DNA of 64,000 nucleotides from assembly GCA_021779835.1 (NCBI GenBank), contig JAJXZX010000002.1, forward strand, positions 1 to 64,000, read 5' to 3'. A program made the translations under genes and the position numbers. Numbering within the stretch: position 1 is the first letter of the stretch; the number at the start of each line of letters is the position of its first letter. Positions 8,815 through 17,361 of the stretch are shown here, in pieces. The notes below the pieces were generated by a model. That model saw only the letters and a list, made by a program, of their open reading frames with translations. It was not told where the DNA came from and ran no database searches. The DNA is from Pseudomonadota bacterium. GTDB taxonomy: Bacteria; Pseudomonadota; Alphaproteobacteria; Rhodobacterales; Rhodobacteraceae.

Positions 8815-9666
8815 ATGAGATCATCTAAGTCACGATCGCGTTCCAAGTCGAACCGTCCGCGTTCGATGGGAAACATCGTCAACCGCGTCTTTGAATCTTC
8901 GGGTCCCGAAGGCAAGGTGCGCGGCACCCCGCAGCAGGTCATCGAGAAATACCTCCAGTTGGCGCGCGATGCGCAACTGTCCAATGACCGCGTGGCGCAT
9001 GAAAACTTCCTGCAGCACGCCGAACATTACACCCGCATGTTGGGTGAGGCGATGCGAGAGCTGGGTCAGCAGAACGGTCAAAACGGTGACGATCAGAACC
9101 AGCGCCGCGACGATAACGGCTATGGCGATCAGCCGCGCGGCTCTGGTGATGGCGGCGATAGTGCCGAAGGTCGCTATGGCGACTCCGGTCTGGTAGATAC
9201 GCCGGAACAACGCGCGCAACCGCGTCAGGACCAGCGGTTTGAACGGAATGACCGCAACGACAACCGCGAGCGCAACGACAACCGCGAGCGTAACGATAAC
9301 CGTGGCGAGCAGCGCGCCAACGACAATCGTGGTGAGCCGCGTAATGACAACCGCGGTGATCAGCCGCGCAATAATGACAACCGCGGTGACCAGCCGCGTC
9401 CGTCATATGCAGAGCGCCGCGCCGAACAGCCGCGCAAACCGCAGCCGCAACCGCAGCAAAAGCCGCAAATGCAACCCGCGCCGCAGCCTGCGGCGGAACC
9501 GGAACAGCTTGGCCTGCCCGCCTTCATCACGCAGCAGCCAGAGGTCGTGGCAGTCCAGCCAGAGGTCGCAGCAGCGCCGAAACCACGCCGTCCGCGTGCA
9601 CCGCGCAAACCCGCCGCGACTGAAGGCGAGGCCCCGGCCGACACTCGGGCGGACGCCGCTGAATAA
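8815..9666 (+). CDS. DUF4167 domain protein with long Asn/Asp/Arg/Gly-rich disordered region
   Basis: The 283-residue product starts MRSSKSRSRSKSNR, the usual basic N-terminus of DUF4167 proteins; the domain continues to about residue 85 (GTPQQVIEKYLQLARDAQ and a helix ending HYTRMLG). Residues from about 95 to 200 are low complexity, with repeated DNRERN and DNRGEQ/DNRGDQ units, then a Pro/Gln/Ala/Lys tail. An upstream ATG at 8794 is an alternative start. The function is not established; the basic head and RG/DN repeats suggest nucleic-acid or RNP association, which is inference. The 223 bases before it hold only a weak possible promoter (TTGTCA near 8647). Confidence 0.85.
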   Translation: MRSSKSRSRSKSNRPRSMGNIVNRVFESSGPEGKVRGTPQQVIEKYLQLARDAQLSNDRVAHENFLQHAEHYTRMLGEAMRELGQQNGQNGDDQNQRRDDNGYGDQPRGSGDGGDSAEGRYGDSGLVDTPEQRAQPRQDQRFERNDRNDNRERNDNRERNDNRGEQRANDNRGEPRNDNRGDQPRNNDNRGDQPRPSYAERRAEQPRKPQPQPQQKPQMQPAPQPAAEPEQLGLPAFITQQPEVVAVQPEVAAAPKPRRPRAPRKPAATEGEAPADTRADAAE

Positions 9667-9680
9667 GGCTCAGCCTGCGA

Positions 9681-10529
9681 TCACGCTGGCCCGTCCGCGA
9701 TGACACGGGCCAGCGCGCAGAACGCTTCCAGCGAAATCTCTTCCGCGCGGGCGGTGGGCTCGATGCCTGCCGCCCGTAGCTTTTCCTCCATGTCGGGCGC
9801 CACGCCGCGCAGGCTGGCGCGCAGCATTTTGCGGCGTTGGTTGAACCCCGCCGCAATGATCCGCCCCAGCAGCTTTTCGTCGGCTGGATACAACGGCGCC
9901 TCGCGCCGGGTGATATGCACCACCGCCGAATGGACTTTGGGCGCGGGGGTGAAGGCCTCGGGCGGCAGCGTCATCACGATCTTCGCCTCGGCGCGCCACT
10001 GCACCAGCAGCGCCAGCCGCCCATAGGCCTTCGACCCCGACCGCGCCACGATGCGTTCGGCCACTTCCTTTTGGAACATCAACGTGAGGCTCTGCCAGAA
10101 CGGCGGCCAGACCGCAGGGGTCAGCCAACGGATCAGCAGCTCGGTGCCGACATTATAGGGCAGGTTCGCCACCACGCGGATCGGTGGCGTCAACAGGCGC
10201 GCCGCATCGATGTCAAGCGCATCCGCGTTCAGCACCTCCAGCCGCCCGGGATACGCCTCTGATATCTCGGCCAGCGCAGGCAGACAGCGGGTGTCTTTTT
10301 CAATCGCCAGCACGCGCCGCGCGCCCTCGGCCAACAGCCCGCGCGTCAGCCCGCCGGGGCCGGGGCCGACCTCGAGCACGTCGCAGCCGCTCAAATCCCC
10401 CGCCTGCCGCGCGATCTTGGCGGTCAGGTTGAGGTCGAGCAGAAAGTTCTGCCCCAATTGCTTTTTCGCCTGCAAATCATGGGTTGCAATCACGGCGCGC
10501 AAGGGCGGTAAGCCATCAATCGTGCTCAT
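9681..10529 (-). CDS. rsmA: 16S rRNA (adenine1518-N6/adenine1519-N6)-dimethyltransferase
   Basis: The 282-residue protein has the KsgA/RsmA signatures: [11 protein letters not shown] at 22-32, the SAM site [14 protein letters not shown], and the catalytic NLPYN motif. It dimethylates two adjacent adenines in the 3' hairpin of 16S rRNA late in 30S assembly. It is the last gene of the leftward lptFGD-surA-pdxA-rsmA operon, the same relative order as lptD-surA-pdxA-rsmA in E. coli. A copy of the interspersed element lies between it and pdxA. Confidence 0.97.
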   Translation of the reverse strand: MSTIDGLPPLRAVIATHDLQAKKQLGQNFLLDLNLTAKIARQAGDLSGCDVLEVGPGPGGLTRGLLAEGARRVLAIEKDTRCLPALAEISEAYPGRLEVLNADALDIDAARLLTPPIRVVANLPYNVGTELLIRWLTPAVWPPFWQSLTLMFQKEVAERIVARSGSKAYGRLALLVQWRAEAKIVMTLPPEAFTPAPKVHSAVVHITRREAPLYPADEKLLGRIIAAGFNQRRKMLRASLRGVAPDMEEKLRAAGIEPTARAEEISLEAFCALARVIADGPA

Positions 10530-10541
10530 GGCCCGTCCCCA

Positions 10542-10572
10542 TTGCTTTGGTCAAAATATCCCCGCCGGAGGC
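10542..10572 (-). repeat. Interspersed 31-bp element, single copy
   Basis: This copy is identical over 31 bases to the arm at 2261-2291, although the two are 8 kb apart. It sits 11 bases beyond the pdxA stop and 12 bases before the rsmA start, in the orientation of those genes. Here it is inside an operon, so it cannot be a strong complete terminator; it may instead mark or stabilise an RNA 3' end. Confidence 0.75.
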
Positions 10573-10583
10573 TTCCACCGATC

Positions 10584-11555
10584 TCACGCGCGCGCCCGTG
10601 CCATTTCGTCGGCCATCTCCAGCGCGGCAATCAGGCTGGTCGCATCCGCCACGCCCTTGCCCGCAATGTCAAACGCGGTGCCGTGGTCGGGCGAGGTGCG
10701 GATGAAGGGCAAGCCCAGCGTGACGTTCACTCCGCCGGCGAAATCAATCGTCTTGATCGGGATCAGCGCCTGGTCATGATACATGCAGATTGCTACGTCA
10801 TAACGCGCGCGGGCGGCGGCATGGAACATCGTGTCAGCTGACAGTGGCCCAGAAATCGCCATGCCCTCGTCGCGCAAGCGGTCCAGCACGGGGCCGATCA
10901 CCTCGATCTCTTCACGCCCCATCGCGCCGCCTTCGCCTGCGTGAGGGTTCAGCCCGGCGACGGCCAGCCGTGGCGCCTCAATGCCGAAATCGCGCACGAG
11001 GCCCGCGTGAGTGATGCGGATCGTCTCTTCCAGCAGCGCTTCGGTCAACGCGCCCGGCACGTCTTTCAGCGCGATGTGGATCGTCACCGGCACCACGCGC
11101 AGCGCAGGTGCGGCGAGCATCATCACCACACGGTCCACCCCGGCCAGATGCGCCAGATATTCGGTGTGCCCCGGAAAGGCAAAGCCGGCGCCATCCTTCA
11201 GCGCCTTCTTGTGGATCGGGGCGGTGGTCAGCGCGCCCGCGCGCCCCTCCATCACCAGTTCGACGCCGCGTGCAATCGCCTCGATCACCGCTGCTGCATT
11301 CGCCGCAGCGGGAATGCCGGGCACCGCTGGGGCAGGGAAGGGCAGGGACAGCACCGGCAGCGCCACGGCGGACACATACATTGCCTCGGCCGGATCGGTA
11401 ATCACCTTATAGATCGCACCGACGGGCAGATGTGCCGGGTCGCCGATATAGAAAAACGGCAGGCGCGCGCCCAAAGCCTCCCACGCTTTGACAGCAATCT
11501 CAGGGCCGACACCGGCAGGCTCGCCGCAACTCAGGGCTATCGGCAACCGGCTCAT
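10584..11555 (-). CDS. pdxA: 4-hydroxythreonine-4-phosphate dehydrogenase
   Basis: The 323-residue protein begins with the PdxA hallmark CGEPAGVGPE and has conserved GHTEYLA and the metal-binding MYHDQALIPIK segment near the C-terminus. It oxidises 4-phosphohydroxy-L-threonine with NAD+ in the DXP-dependent pathway to pyridoxal phosphate. Its start overlaps the surA stop by four bases (ATGA), so it is translationally coupled inside the envelope-biogenesis operon, as in enterobacteria. Confidence 0.97.
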   Translation of the reverse strand: MSRLPIALSCGEPAGVGPEIAVKAWEALGARLPFFYIGDPAHLPVGAIYKVITDPAEAMYVSAVALPVLSLPFPAPAVPGIPAAANAAAVIEAIARGVELVMEGRAGALTTAPIHKKALKDGAGFAFPGHTEYLAHLAGVDRVVMMLAAPALRVVPVTIHIALKDVPGALTEALLEETIRITHAGLVRDFGIEAPRLAVAGLNPHAGEGGAMGREEIEVIGPVLDRLRDEGMAISGPLSADTMFHAAARARYDVAICMYHDQALIPIKTIDFAGGVNVTLGLPFIRTSPDHGTAFDIAGKGVADATSLIAALEMADEMARARA

Positions 11556-12766
11556 TGTGTGGTGATGATCGCCGCCGCGCGCAGCTTGGCCAGATAGACG
11601 TTGGCCAAGCCGTTGACCCGTTGGTCAAACAGCCCCGCGCGCATCTGGTCCTCGGTGAGGGGGGGCGTTGGCGTCACGATGCGGCTGCACAACATCAGGT
11701 AAACCAGCGCCGAGCCGCGCGTCAGGTCGGTCGAGACTTCACCGGGATCGAGTTTCGCCAGCGCATAGCCAATGTCGGTCGGAACCGCTGCCAGTTTTTG
11801 CGTGGTCCGGGTCAACTGGTCCGGGGGCGTGCCCTTGACGGCGCCATACACATCATCACAGGAGTGCGCCTTGGCCTTGATCCGCGCTGCCTCTGCAAGC
11901 GCCTCGGCGCTGTGGCCGCCGGGGATCAGGTATTCCATATAATCGACCGAGACGTCGGCTGACGGAACCGGGGCCGCATCTTCCAGCCCGCGCATCTCGA
12001 ACAAAACCAGCGCATTAGGCAGCGCCATCGGCGACGTTACCTGCCCGGGCGACAGACTGAGCACGGCGGTCAGCACGGCTGGCGGCAGATTGGCGGTCGG
12101 CAACCAGTCCAGCTTGCCGCCCTGCTTGGCCGAGGCTGAGGCCGAATATTTCTGTGCCGCCGCGGAAAAAGCCGCGTCGCCATGCAGTGTCTTTGACAAC
12201 TGATCGGCCAAAGGCCCAGTCTGTGCGATATATTCCGGCGTCGCAGGCAGCACGAGTTCCGACAACAGCACGCGCGGCACACCATGCGCGAGGCTCAGGG
12301 CCTGCGCGTCTTTCACATCGGCCGCCGTCACAGTGACGCGCGGCGCGATCACGCCGCCCACCACCGCCCGCCACGCAAGGCCAGCCTCGACGAAATCGCG
12401 CAGCGTTTGCGTCGCTACGCCCGCCTTGTTCAGCTGGGCGATAAAATCGGGAGTCGCCAACTTGGCGCGTGCGGCGAACTCGTCCTCGCCCGCTTTGATC
12501 TGCGCATCCGTCACGGTGATGCCGAGCCGAGCAGCCTCGGTCATTTGCAAACGGTCGCTGATAAGCCCCTTCAGCGCCTCGTCATGGTGATCGCCGGGGC
12601 CATTGAGCAGTTGCAGGAACGCGATGCGCTGCGACAGCTCGTAATTGGTGATCGCCCGCTCGTTCACGGTCGCCACCGCGGCAAAGGGGTTTGCATCCGC
12701 AGCCGCAGTCATGCCTGCCGGAAGCATCAGGATCAGAAGGGCGGTAGAAAGTCTTGTCAGTCGCAT
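11552..12766 (-). CDS. surA: Periplasmic chaperone/peptidyl-prolyl isomerase SurA
   Basis: The 404-residue protein has a signal peptide (residues 1 to about 23, ending MTAAADA), a SurA N-terminal chaperone domain (AAVATVNERAITNYELSQRI) and a central parvulin-like region. The parvulin domain is divergent and its catalytic activity is uncertain; the chaperone function is the more conserved part of the family. It escorts unfolded outer-membrane proteins across the periplasm, which fits its position directly after lptD, whose product is a classical SurA client. Confidence 0.9.
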   Translation of the reverse strand: MRLTRLSTALLILMLPAGMTAAADANPFAAVATVNERAITNYELSQRIAFLQLLNGPGDHHDEALKGLISDRLQMTEAARLGITVTDAQIKAGEDEFAARAKLATPDFIAQLNKAGVATQTLRDFVEAGLAWRAVVGGVIAPRVTVTAADVKDAQALSLAHGVPRVLLSELVLPATPEYIAQTGPLADQLSKTLHGDAAFSAAAQKYSASASAKQGGKLDWLPTANLPPAVLTAVLSLSPGQVTSPMALPNALVLFEMRGLEDAAPVPSADVSVDYMEYLIPGGHSAEALAEAARIKAKAHSCDDVYGAVKGTPPDQLTRTTQKLAAVPTDIGYALAKLDPGEVSTDLTRGSALVYLMLCSRIVTPTPPLTEDQMRAGLFDQRVNGLANVYLAKLRAAAIITTQ

Positions 12767-12856
12767 ACTCGGGTCCGTTCTGCTCGTTCCTTCGGCGTCA
12801 GATCATCTGTCAGCGCGACGCTGCTGCTTGACCGGGGGCCAATCGCAACCGGTGGG

Positions 12857-15004
12857 TCATCTGGCGCAACTTCCCGTCTGACTTCCACCACCGGTAGCAC
12901 CGCCAAAGCCGATCAAACCTATCGAAAAGCTAACGCTCGTAGTGGCGCCAACACTAGTCGAGGATGCAAACATACGCGAGAGGGAAAGATCAAATGTCGT
13001 GCATTCGTTATGCCAGCTGAGCGTGGTTGCGCTGCTGTCAACCCGGTGCGCCACCAGATCATAGCGCCAGTTGACCTTGCCGCTCCAATTACCGCGGAGG
13101 GGATAATGGGCGTCAAGAATCCATTCCCGCGTCGGCAGCGTCGTCAGCGGCTGATAGGCGGTCGGGTCCGCCACCATCCAGACATAGCTGGTTGCCACCG
13201 CGGCACGCGTGCCGGTCCAGCCCAGCCGCATCTCTTCCTTGGTTAATTGTGTGCCGCCAAAAACCGTGCGGTTGATCAGATCAAGATTTTTCCACTTCAC
13301 CTGACCCGCCACAAGCCAGTCAGAGGCGCCTGCCCCAAGCCCCGACGCCGGATCGTAAAGCTGCGCTGTCGCTTGGCGGAAGATGCGCCCGCCCACCAGA
13401 CCCAGCGACATGCCGGTCGGATTGATCCGCGTGTAGGACAGGCCGACATTGGCGCGCGCGCCCACCTCGACGCCGTCCACGCCGTTGAAATTGCTGGTGG
13501 ACCACAGGTTGCCCTCGTCAAACTCGGATATCTGCGAATCCTCGTTCGGGACCGATGTAACCTTCAGCGGGCTCCACGCCAGCAGGGCCACCGGCTCAAT
13601 TACCTGCGACACGCCGTTGGCGCCCGCCTTCACCCAAGGCCAGCGCAGCTCCGCCGCTGCGGTCGGCACGGTGCGCACGATATTGGGGGGATAGGTCGAA
13701 TCCTGATTGATCGAATAAAAATCGCTTTCCACCGACCCGATCGCCGAGGCTAGGATCCCCGGACCCAGCGTCCAGTTCCGCCGCCAGTCCAACCGAACCC
13801 CGGCGCGCGCCACGTCGCGCCCAAGGATGTCGGTGGTGGAGGGGCGGATCAGCGAATGGCCGCTGAAGGTCAGGCTGGCATCGCCGCCGATCAGCGCAGG
13901 CTGGAACCGCCGCGCCCACGTCGCCCCCGCCACATTGGAGGGCAGCGTCGCATTATTGTCCCCCGCGCGGATCGAGTGAAAATGCAGCGCCTGCACATCA
14001 ATATATTCGTCATGCCGCACCCGGCTGACATCGACGCCGCTTTTCAGCCGGTCGATCTGCGGCAGGCCGTAGGTCAGAAAATAATCAGGGTCGCTGACCG
14101 TCTGATATTGAAAGTCCGCGCGAAACCCATCGGGCAGCGCAAAACTGCCGTTGGCGAACAGATAGCCGCGCGTGCGCCCCGGCATCAGATCGTCGCGCGA
14201 CACCGCTCCACGCATTAAGACAATGCCGCTGTTGAACGCCTGCCGATAGCGGAGCCCCATCGATTCTGCGTTCTTCTGGCCCAGAAAGGGCGACAGCAGC
14301 ACATCGCGGTTTGGCCCCAGCGTTTGGAAATAGGGCAGGGTCACCCCAGTGCCAAAGGTGCTGGTGCCGGTAACCACGGGAACGAGAAACCCGCTTGCGC
14401 GTTTCACCGTGGGATCGGGCAGCGTCATCTCGGGGATGTAGAATATCGGCACCCCGGCAAAGCGCAGCTGCGCCTGCTCGAAGTACAGCTTTTGGTCCAG
14501 TTGGTCGTGAATGACCCGCTTGGCACGGATTTCCCACAAGGGGACCGGATGCGCCGCACAGACCTGACACGACGAGGTCACCGTGTTTTTCAGTTGCGTA
14601 TAGCGTCCGCCCACGCGGTCCATCTCGCTGGCCGCCACTTGCACCTGATGGTCCAACATCAGGCGCGCACTGGTCAAAATGCCTTCCTTCAGATCTGACG
14701 ACAGCTCGGCGCTATCTGCCAGCACGGTGGCATCTCCCGCCGTATCGACCAGCGTCAGCGGCCCCTCGATCGTCAGCCTTCCCAGCGTCTGGTCATAAAC
14801 CACGCGCGTCGCCCGCAGGCGCATGCCCTTATACAGCACCTCGACATTGCCAGTAGCGGTCAGGATCTTGCCCGCCGACGTCACGCTGTCGGCGACAAGC
14901 GAGGCAAGCGGCGGTGTCTGTTGCGCATACGCGGGCAGGGCGAGGGTCAGCACCATCAGCCCGGCAGCAACACCGCGCAACACCTTGCGAACATTTCCCT
15001 GCAT
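12857..15004 (-). CDS. lptD: LPS-assembly protein LptD
   Basis: Using the ATG at 15004 the product is 715 residues with a clear signal peptide ending in AYA at about residue 27. The OstA/LptA-like beta-jellyroll follows (ADSVTSAGKILTATGNVEV) and then the long beta-barrel. A Cys pair spaced by two residues (SCQVC) and a late Cys (NECTTF) are candidates for the disulfides that switch LptD on in E. coli. It inserts LPS in the outer leaflet together with LptE. The start overlaps the lptG stop by one base. LptE is not in this window. Confidence 0.95.
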   Translation of the reverse strand: MQGNVRKVLRGVAAGLMVLTLALPAYAQQTPPLASLVADSVTSAGKILTATGNVEVLYKGMRLRATRVVYDQTLGRLTIEGPLTLVDTAGDATVLADSAELSSDLKEGILTSARLMLDHQVQVAASEMDRVGGRYTQLKNTVTSSCQVCAAHPVPLWEIRAKRVIHDQLDQKLYFEQAQLRFAGVPIFYIPEMTLPDPTVKRASGFLVPVVTGTSTFGTGVTLPYFQTLGPNRDVLLSPFLGQKNAESMGLRYRQAFNSGIVLMRGAVSRDDLMPGRTRGYLFANGSFALPDGFRADFQYQTVSDPDYFLTYGLPQIDRLKSGVDVSRVRHDEYIDVQALHFHSIRAGDNNATLPSNVAGATWARRFQPALIGGDASLTFSGHSLIRPSTTDILGRDVARAGVRLDWRRNWTLGPGILASAIGSVESDFYSINQDSTYPPNIVRTVPTAAAELRWPWVKAGANGVSQVIEPVALLAWSPLKVTSVPNEDSQISEFDEGNLWSTSNFNGVDGVEVGARANVGLSYTRINPTGMSLGLVGGRIFRQATAQLYDPASGLGAGASDWLVAGQVKWKNLDLINRTVFGGTQLTKEEMRLGWTGTRAAVATSYVWMVADPTAYQPLTTLPTREWILDAHYPLRGNWSGKVNWRYDLVAHRVDSSATTLSWHNECTTFDLSLSRMFASSTSVGATTSVSFSIGLIGFGGATGGGSQTGSCAR

Positions 15005-16104
15005 CAGCCGTCTTCCATGTGCAGCAACAGGCCCATCGACAGCAAGACCCCCGCCACGGGTGGACCCCACGCTGCCAGCACCACCGGGATTTGTCCATTG
15101 GAGCCAAGCACCTGCGCGAAGTTTCGCAGGAAAAAGATCGCAAATCCCGCCAGCAGGGCCAGCAGCACCATCATCCCGGTATTGCCCAGCCGCACATGCC
15201 GCATGGTAAAGCCCGCCGCGATCAGCACCATCGCAGCCAGCATCACGGGCAAGGCCAGTTCCATCTGAAACCACACCCGTTGTTCACGCGCCGAAAATCC
15301 TGCCTTTTCCATTTGATCGATGAAGGCGGGTAGTTGCCAGATTGGCACCTGACCGGGATCGCCGAAACTGTCCCGGATCTGCGCCTGGGTCAGGTTGGAG
15401 GGCAACGTCAATGTCGCCGCCGTGGTCGCGGCAAGCTCTGGGTTGGCGGTGTCGGTGAAGGCCCAGCTTTTGGTGTCGTTCAACTGCCATTGCCCGGCCA
15501 GCAGCGCGGCAGAGCCGGCCTCGATCCGCTTTACAGGCCGCCCCTGCGCGTCAAACGTCAGGAAGGTCGCCGCGCGCAACTGAGTGCCATCGCTGCTGGC
15601 ATGCTCCGCCCGGATCACAGTCTGCCCCTCTGGCCCGCCCTGGCGCAGCCAAAGCCCTTCGCGGCTGATCGAGGTCACGCTCGCGGCGCCCCCGTTAGAG
15701 TAGTGGTTCTGCAATGTCTTGTACGCCTCCGAGGTTGCCGCCACGAAGGGGTTCATCACCGCCACCCCGATCACCCCGATCGCCAGCGCTGTCAGCACTG
15801 GCGGCACCAGACAGCGCAGGCCAGACCGCCCGGTTGCGCGCACCACCACCAGTTCGCTGGTCCGCGCCAGCCCCAGAAACAGGATCAGCGTCGCCAGAAT
15901 CGTCACCAGCGGCAGGATGCGGTAGAGCCCGTCCGGCGTGTTCAGCGCCGCCAGCCCCGCCGCCTGCATGAAGGTGACAGAGCTTCCCGCCGCGCGGTGA
16001 ACCTCTTCCACCAGATCCAACAGCATCAGAATCGCCCCGAACGCGCCCGCCACAGCGAAGAACGCCACCAGAAACTTGCGAGCGACGTAAAGGCTCAGCG
16101 TCAT
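15004..16104 (-). CDS. lptG: LPS export ABC transporter permease LptG
   Basis: The 366-residue protein is a YjgP/YjgQ-family permease with N-terminal membrane helices, a large periplasmic beta-jellyroll (about residues 130-270) and C-terminal helices. The start at 16104 (MTLSLYVARKF) overlaps the lptF stop in an ATGA. LptG pairs with LptF and the LptB ATPase (not in the window) to extract LPS from the inner membrane and push it onto the periplasmic bridge. Being second of the pair and preceding lptD fits LptG. Confidence 0.95.
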   Translation of the reverse strand: MTLSLYVARKFLVAFFAVAGAFGAILMLLDLVEEVHRAAGSSVTFMQAAGLAALNTPDGLYRILPLVTILATLILFLGLARTSELVVVRATGRSGLRCLVPPVLTALAIGVIGVAVMNPFVAATSEAYKTLQNHYSNGGAASVTSISREGLWLRQGGPEGQTVIRAEHASSDGTQLRAATFLTFDAQGRPVKRIEAGSAALLAGQWQLNDTKSWAFTDTANPELAATTAATLTLPSNLTQAQIRDSFGDPGQVPIWQLPAFIDQMEKAGFSAREQRVWFQMELALPVMLAAMVLIAAGFTMRHVRLGNTGMMVLLALLAGFAIFFLRNFAQVLGSNGQIPVVLAAWGPPVAGVLLSMGLLLHMEDG

Positions 16105-17234
16105 GATGCGTACTCGCCGCGCATCGCAGGTCGTCGCGCCGGTTGCTCTGACCACCAAAGCAGCGCGACGGTCACGACGCCGCCGACCAGAGAGGGCACA
16201 TAGACCATTGGCCACAAGCGCGCATCGGCTACGGCAAAGCCTGCAGTCCAGTCGATCATCAGTTGCAGGCCGATCAACATGCCAACCCCGATCAGAATCT
16301 GGCGCCAATTGCCGAACCGGCTGAAGCCACCCAGCAACAGCGTGGCAAACCCCAGCACCGAGGCGACCATCGCATTTAGCGCCGAGGCAAAGCGCACGTT
16401 CGCCTCGTAGAGAAACGCCGCACGGTCCGCGCTTGTCTTTGCAAGCGCTGCCGGGGTGGGGTGCAGCAATTCCCATGTGCCAAGCTCTGCCACGTCCTGC
16501 TTGCGGGTGCCAAGCGGCGTGATCAGCCCGCCGATGTCATAGCTGAGGTCGGCGAAACGCGTCACTGACAGTTTGCTGTCCGCAATGTTCAGCCGCTGCA
16601 CCATGCCGTCGAACATCACCAACTTGGTGCCGGTCTCAACCTTCACCAGCAGCGCGCGCTGTGCGGTGTAGGTCGTGCGATCGGTGCCGCCCCGCGCATC
16701 GGACAAAAAGATGCCATGCATCTCGCCCAGCGGTGTGATCTGCCGGATGAACAGCGTCACGCCGTCGGTCGGATGCATGAACTTCCCCTCGGTCAGGAAC
16801 TTCGTCGTTACGTTCTGCGCCATAGCCACCGTGCGATCGGCAAGGATCACGCGGCTTGCGGGCACCAGCACATGCGCCAAAAGCGAGATCAGCACCGCCA
16901 CCGTCAAGCCAAACATCACCACAGGCCGCGCCAGCCGGAACGACGACAGGCCAACCGCCTGCATCACCACCAATTCGCTTTCCGTTGACAGCCGGTTGGT
17001 GACATAAACCGAGGCGGCAAAGGCCGAGACGGGCAGCATGATCTTGATGACATTCGGCAGGGTAAGTGCAGTGAACTCAAGGAAGATCCCCATCGACTGC
17101 CCATCGCCGATCAGGGCGTTGAACAGCAGAACCGCGCGGTTGACCCAGTACACCGCCACCAAAACCAAAGAGAAAAAGCCAAACAGCATCATCAGCTGCG
17201 ACAGCATATATCTGTCGAATCTGGACACCTGCAC
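16101..17234 (-). CDS. lptF: LPS export ABC transporter permease LptF
   Basis: The 377-residue protein has the LptF N-terminus (FDRYMLSQLM), membrane helices at about 12-35, 55-80 and 95-120, a periplasmic domain and three C-terminal helices. It starts with GTG at 17234 behind an AGGAG ribosome binding site. It heads the leftward operon and is divergent from pepA, an arrangement also found in E. coli. The inverted repeat in the divergent region may affect its expression. Confidence 0.95.
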   Translation of the reverse strand: MQVSRFDRYMLSQLMMLFGFFSLVLVAVYWVNRAVLLFNALIGDGQSMGIFLEFTALTLPNVIKIMLPVSAFAASVYVTNRLSTESELVVMQAVGLSSFRLARPVVMFGLTVAVLISLLAHVLVPASRVILADRTVAMAQNVTTKFLTEGKFMHPTDGVTLFIRQITPLGEMHGIFLSDARGGTDRTTYTAQRALLVKVETGTKLVMFDGMVQRLNIADSKLSVTRFADLSYDIGGLITPLGTRKQDVAELGTWELLHPTPAALAKTSADRAAFLYEANVRFASALNAMVASVLGFATLLLGGFSRFGNWRQILIGVGMLIGLQLMIDWTAGFAVADARLWPMVYVPSLVGGVVTVALLWWSEQPARRPAMRGEYAS

Positions 17235-17256
17235 TCACTCCTGAAATTGGCCAATC

Positions 17257-17333
17257 GGCGGGACCGTAGCGGAATTCGCGGGCGGGGAAAACTCATATCT
17301 GGTCATCGCGCGGGGCAGCCGCTACGGTCCGCC
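17257..17333. promoter_or_regulatory. Inverted repeat in the lptF/pepA divergent promoter region
   Basis: GACCGTAGCGG at 17262-17272 is exactly complementary to CCGCTACGGTC at 17319-17329. Including flanks the arms extend to 15-16 bases (17257-17272 and 17319-17333) with one extra G. The spacer is 46 bases. It fills most of the 127-bp region from which both lptF and pepA must be transcribed. It could be a paired operator or a 5'-UTR hairpin; the sequence alone does not decide. Confidence 0.6.
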
Positions 17334-17361
17334 TACCGCGCCGCCGTGCCAAGGAGCCCCC

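Noticed and set aside
9239-9420. DNR repeats in the DUF4167 gene as a CRISPR-like or tandem-repeat array
   Set aside because: The repeats are in frame, short and imperfect, and encode a disordered protein segment.
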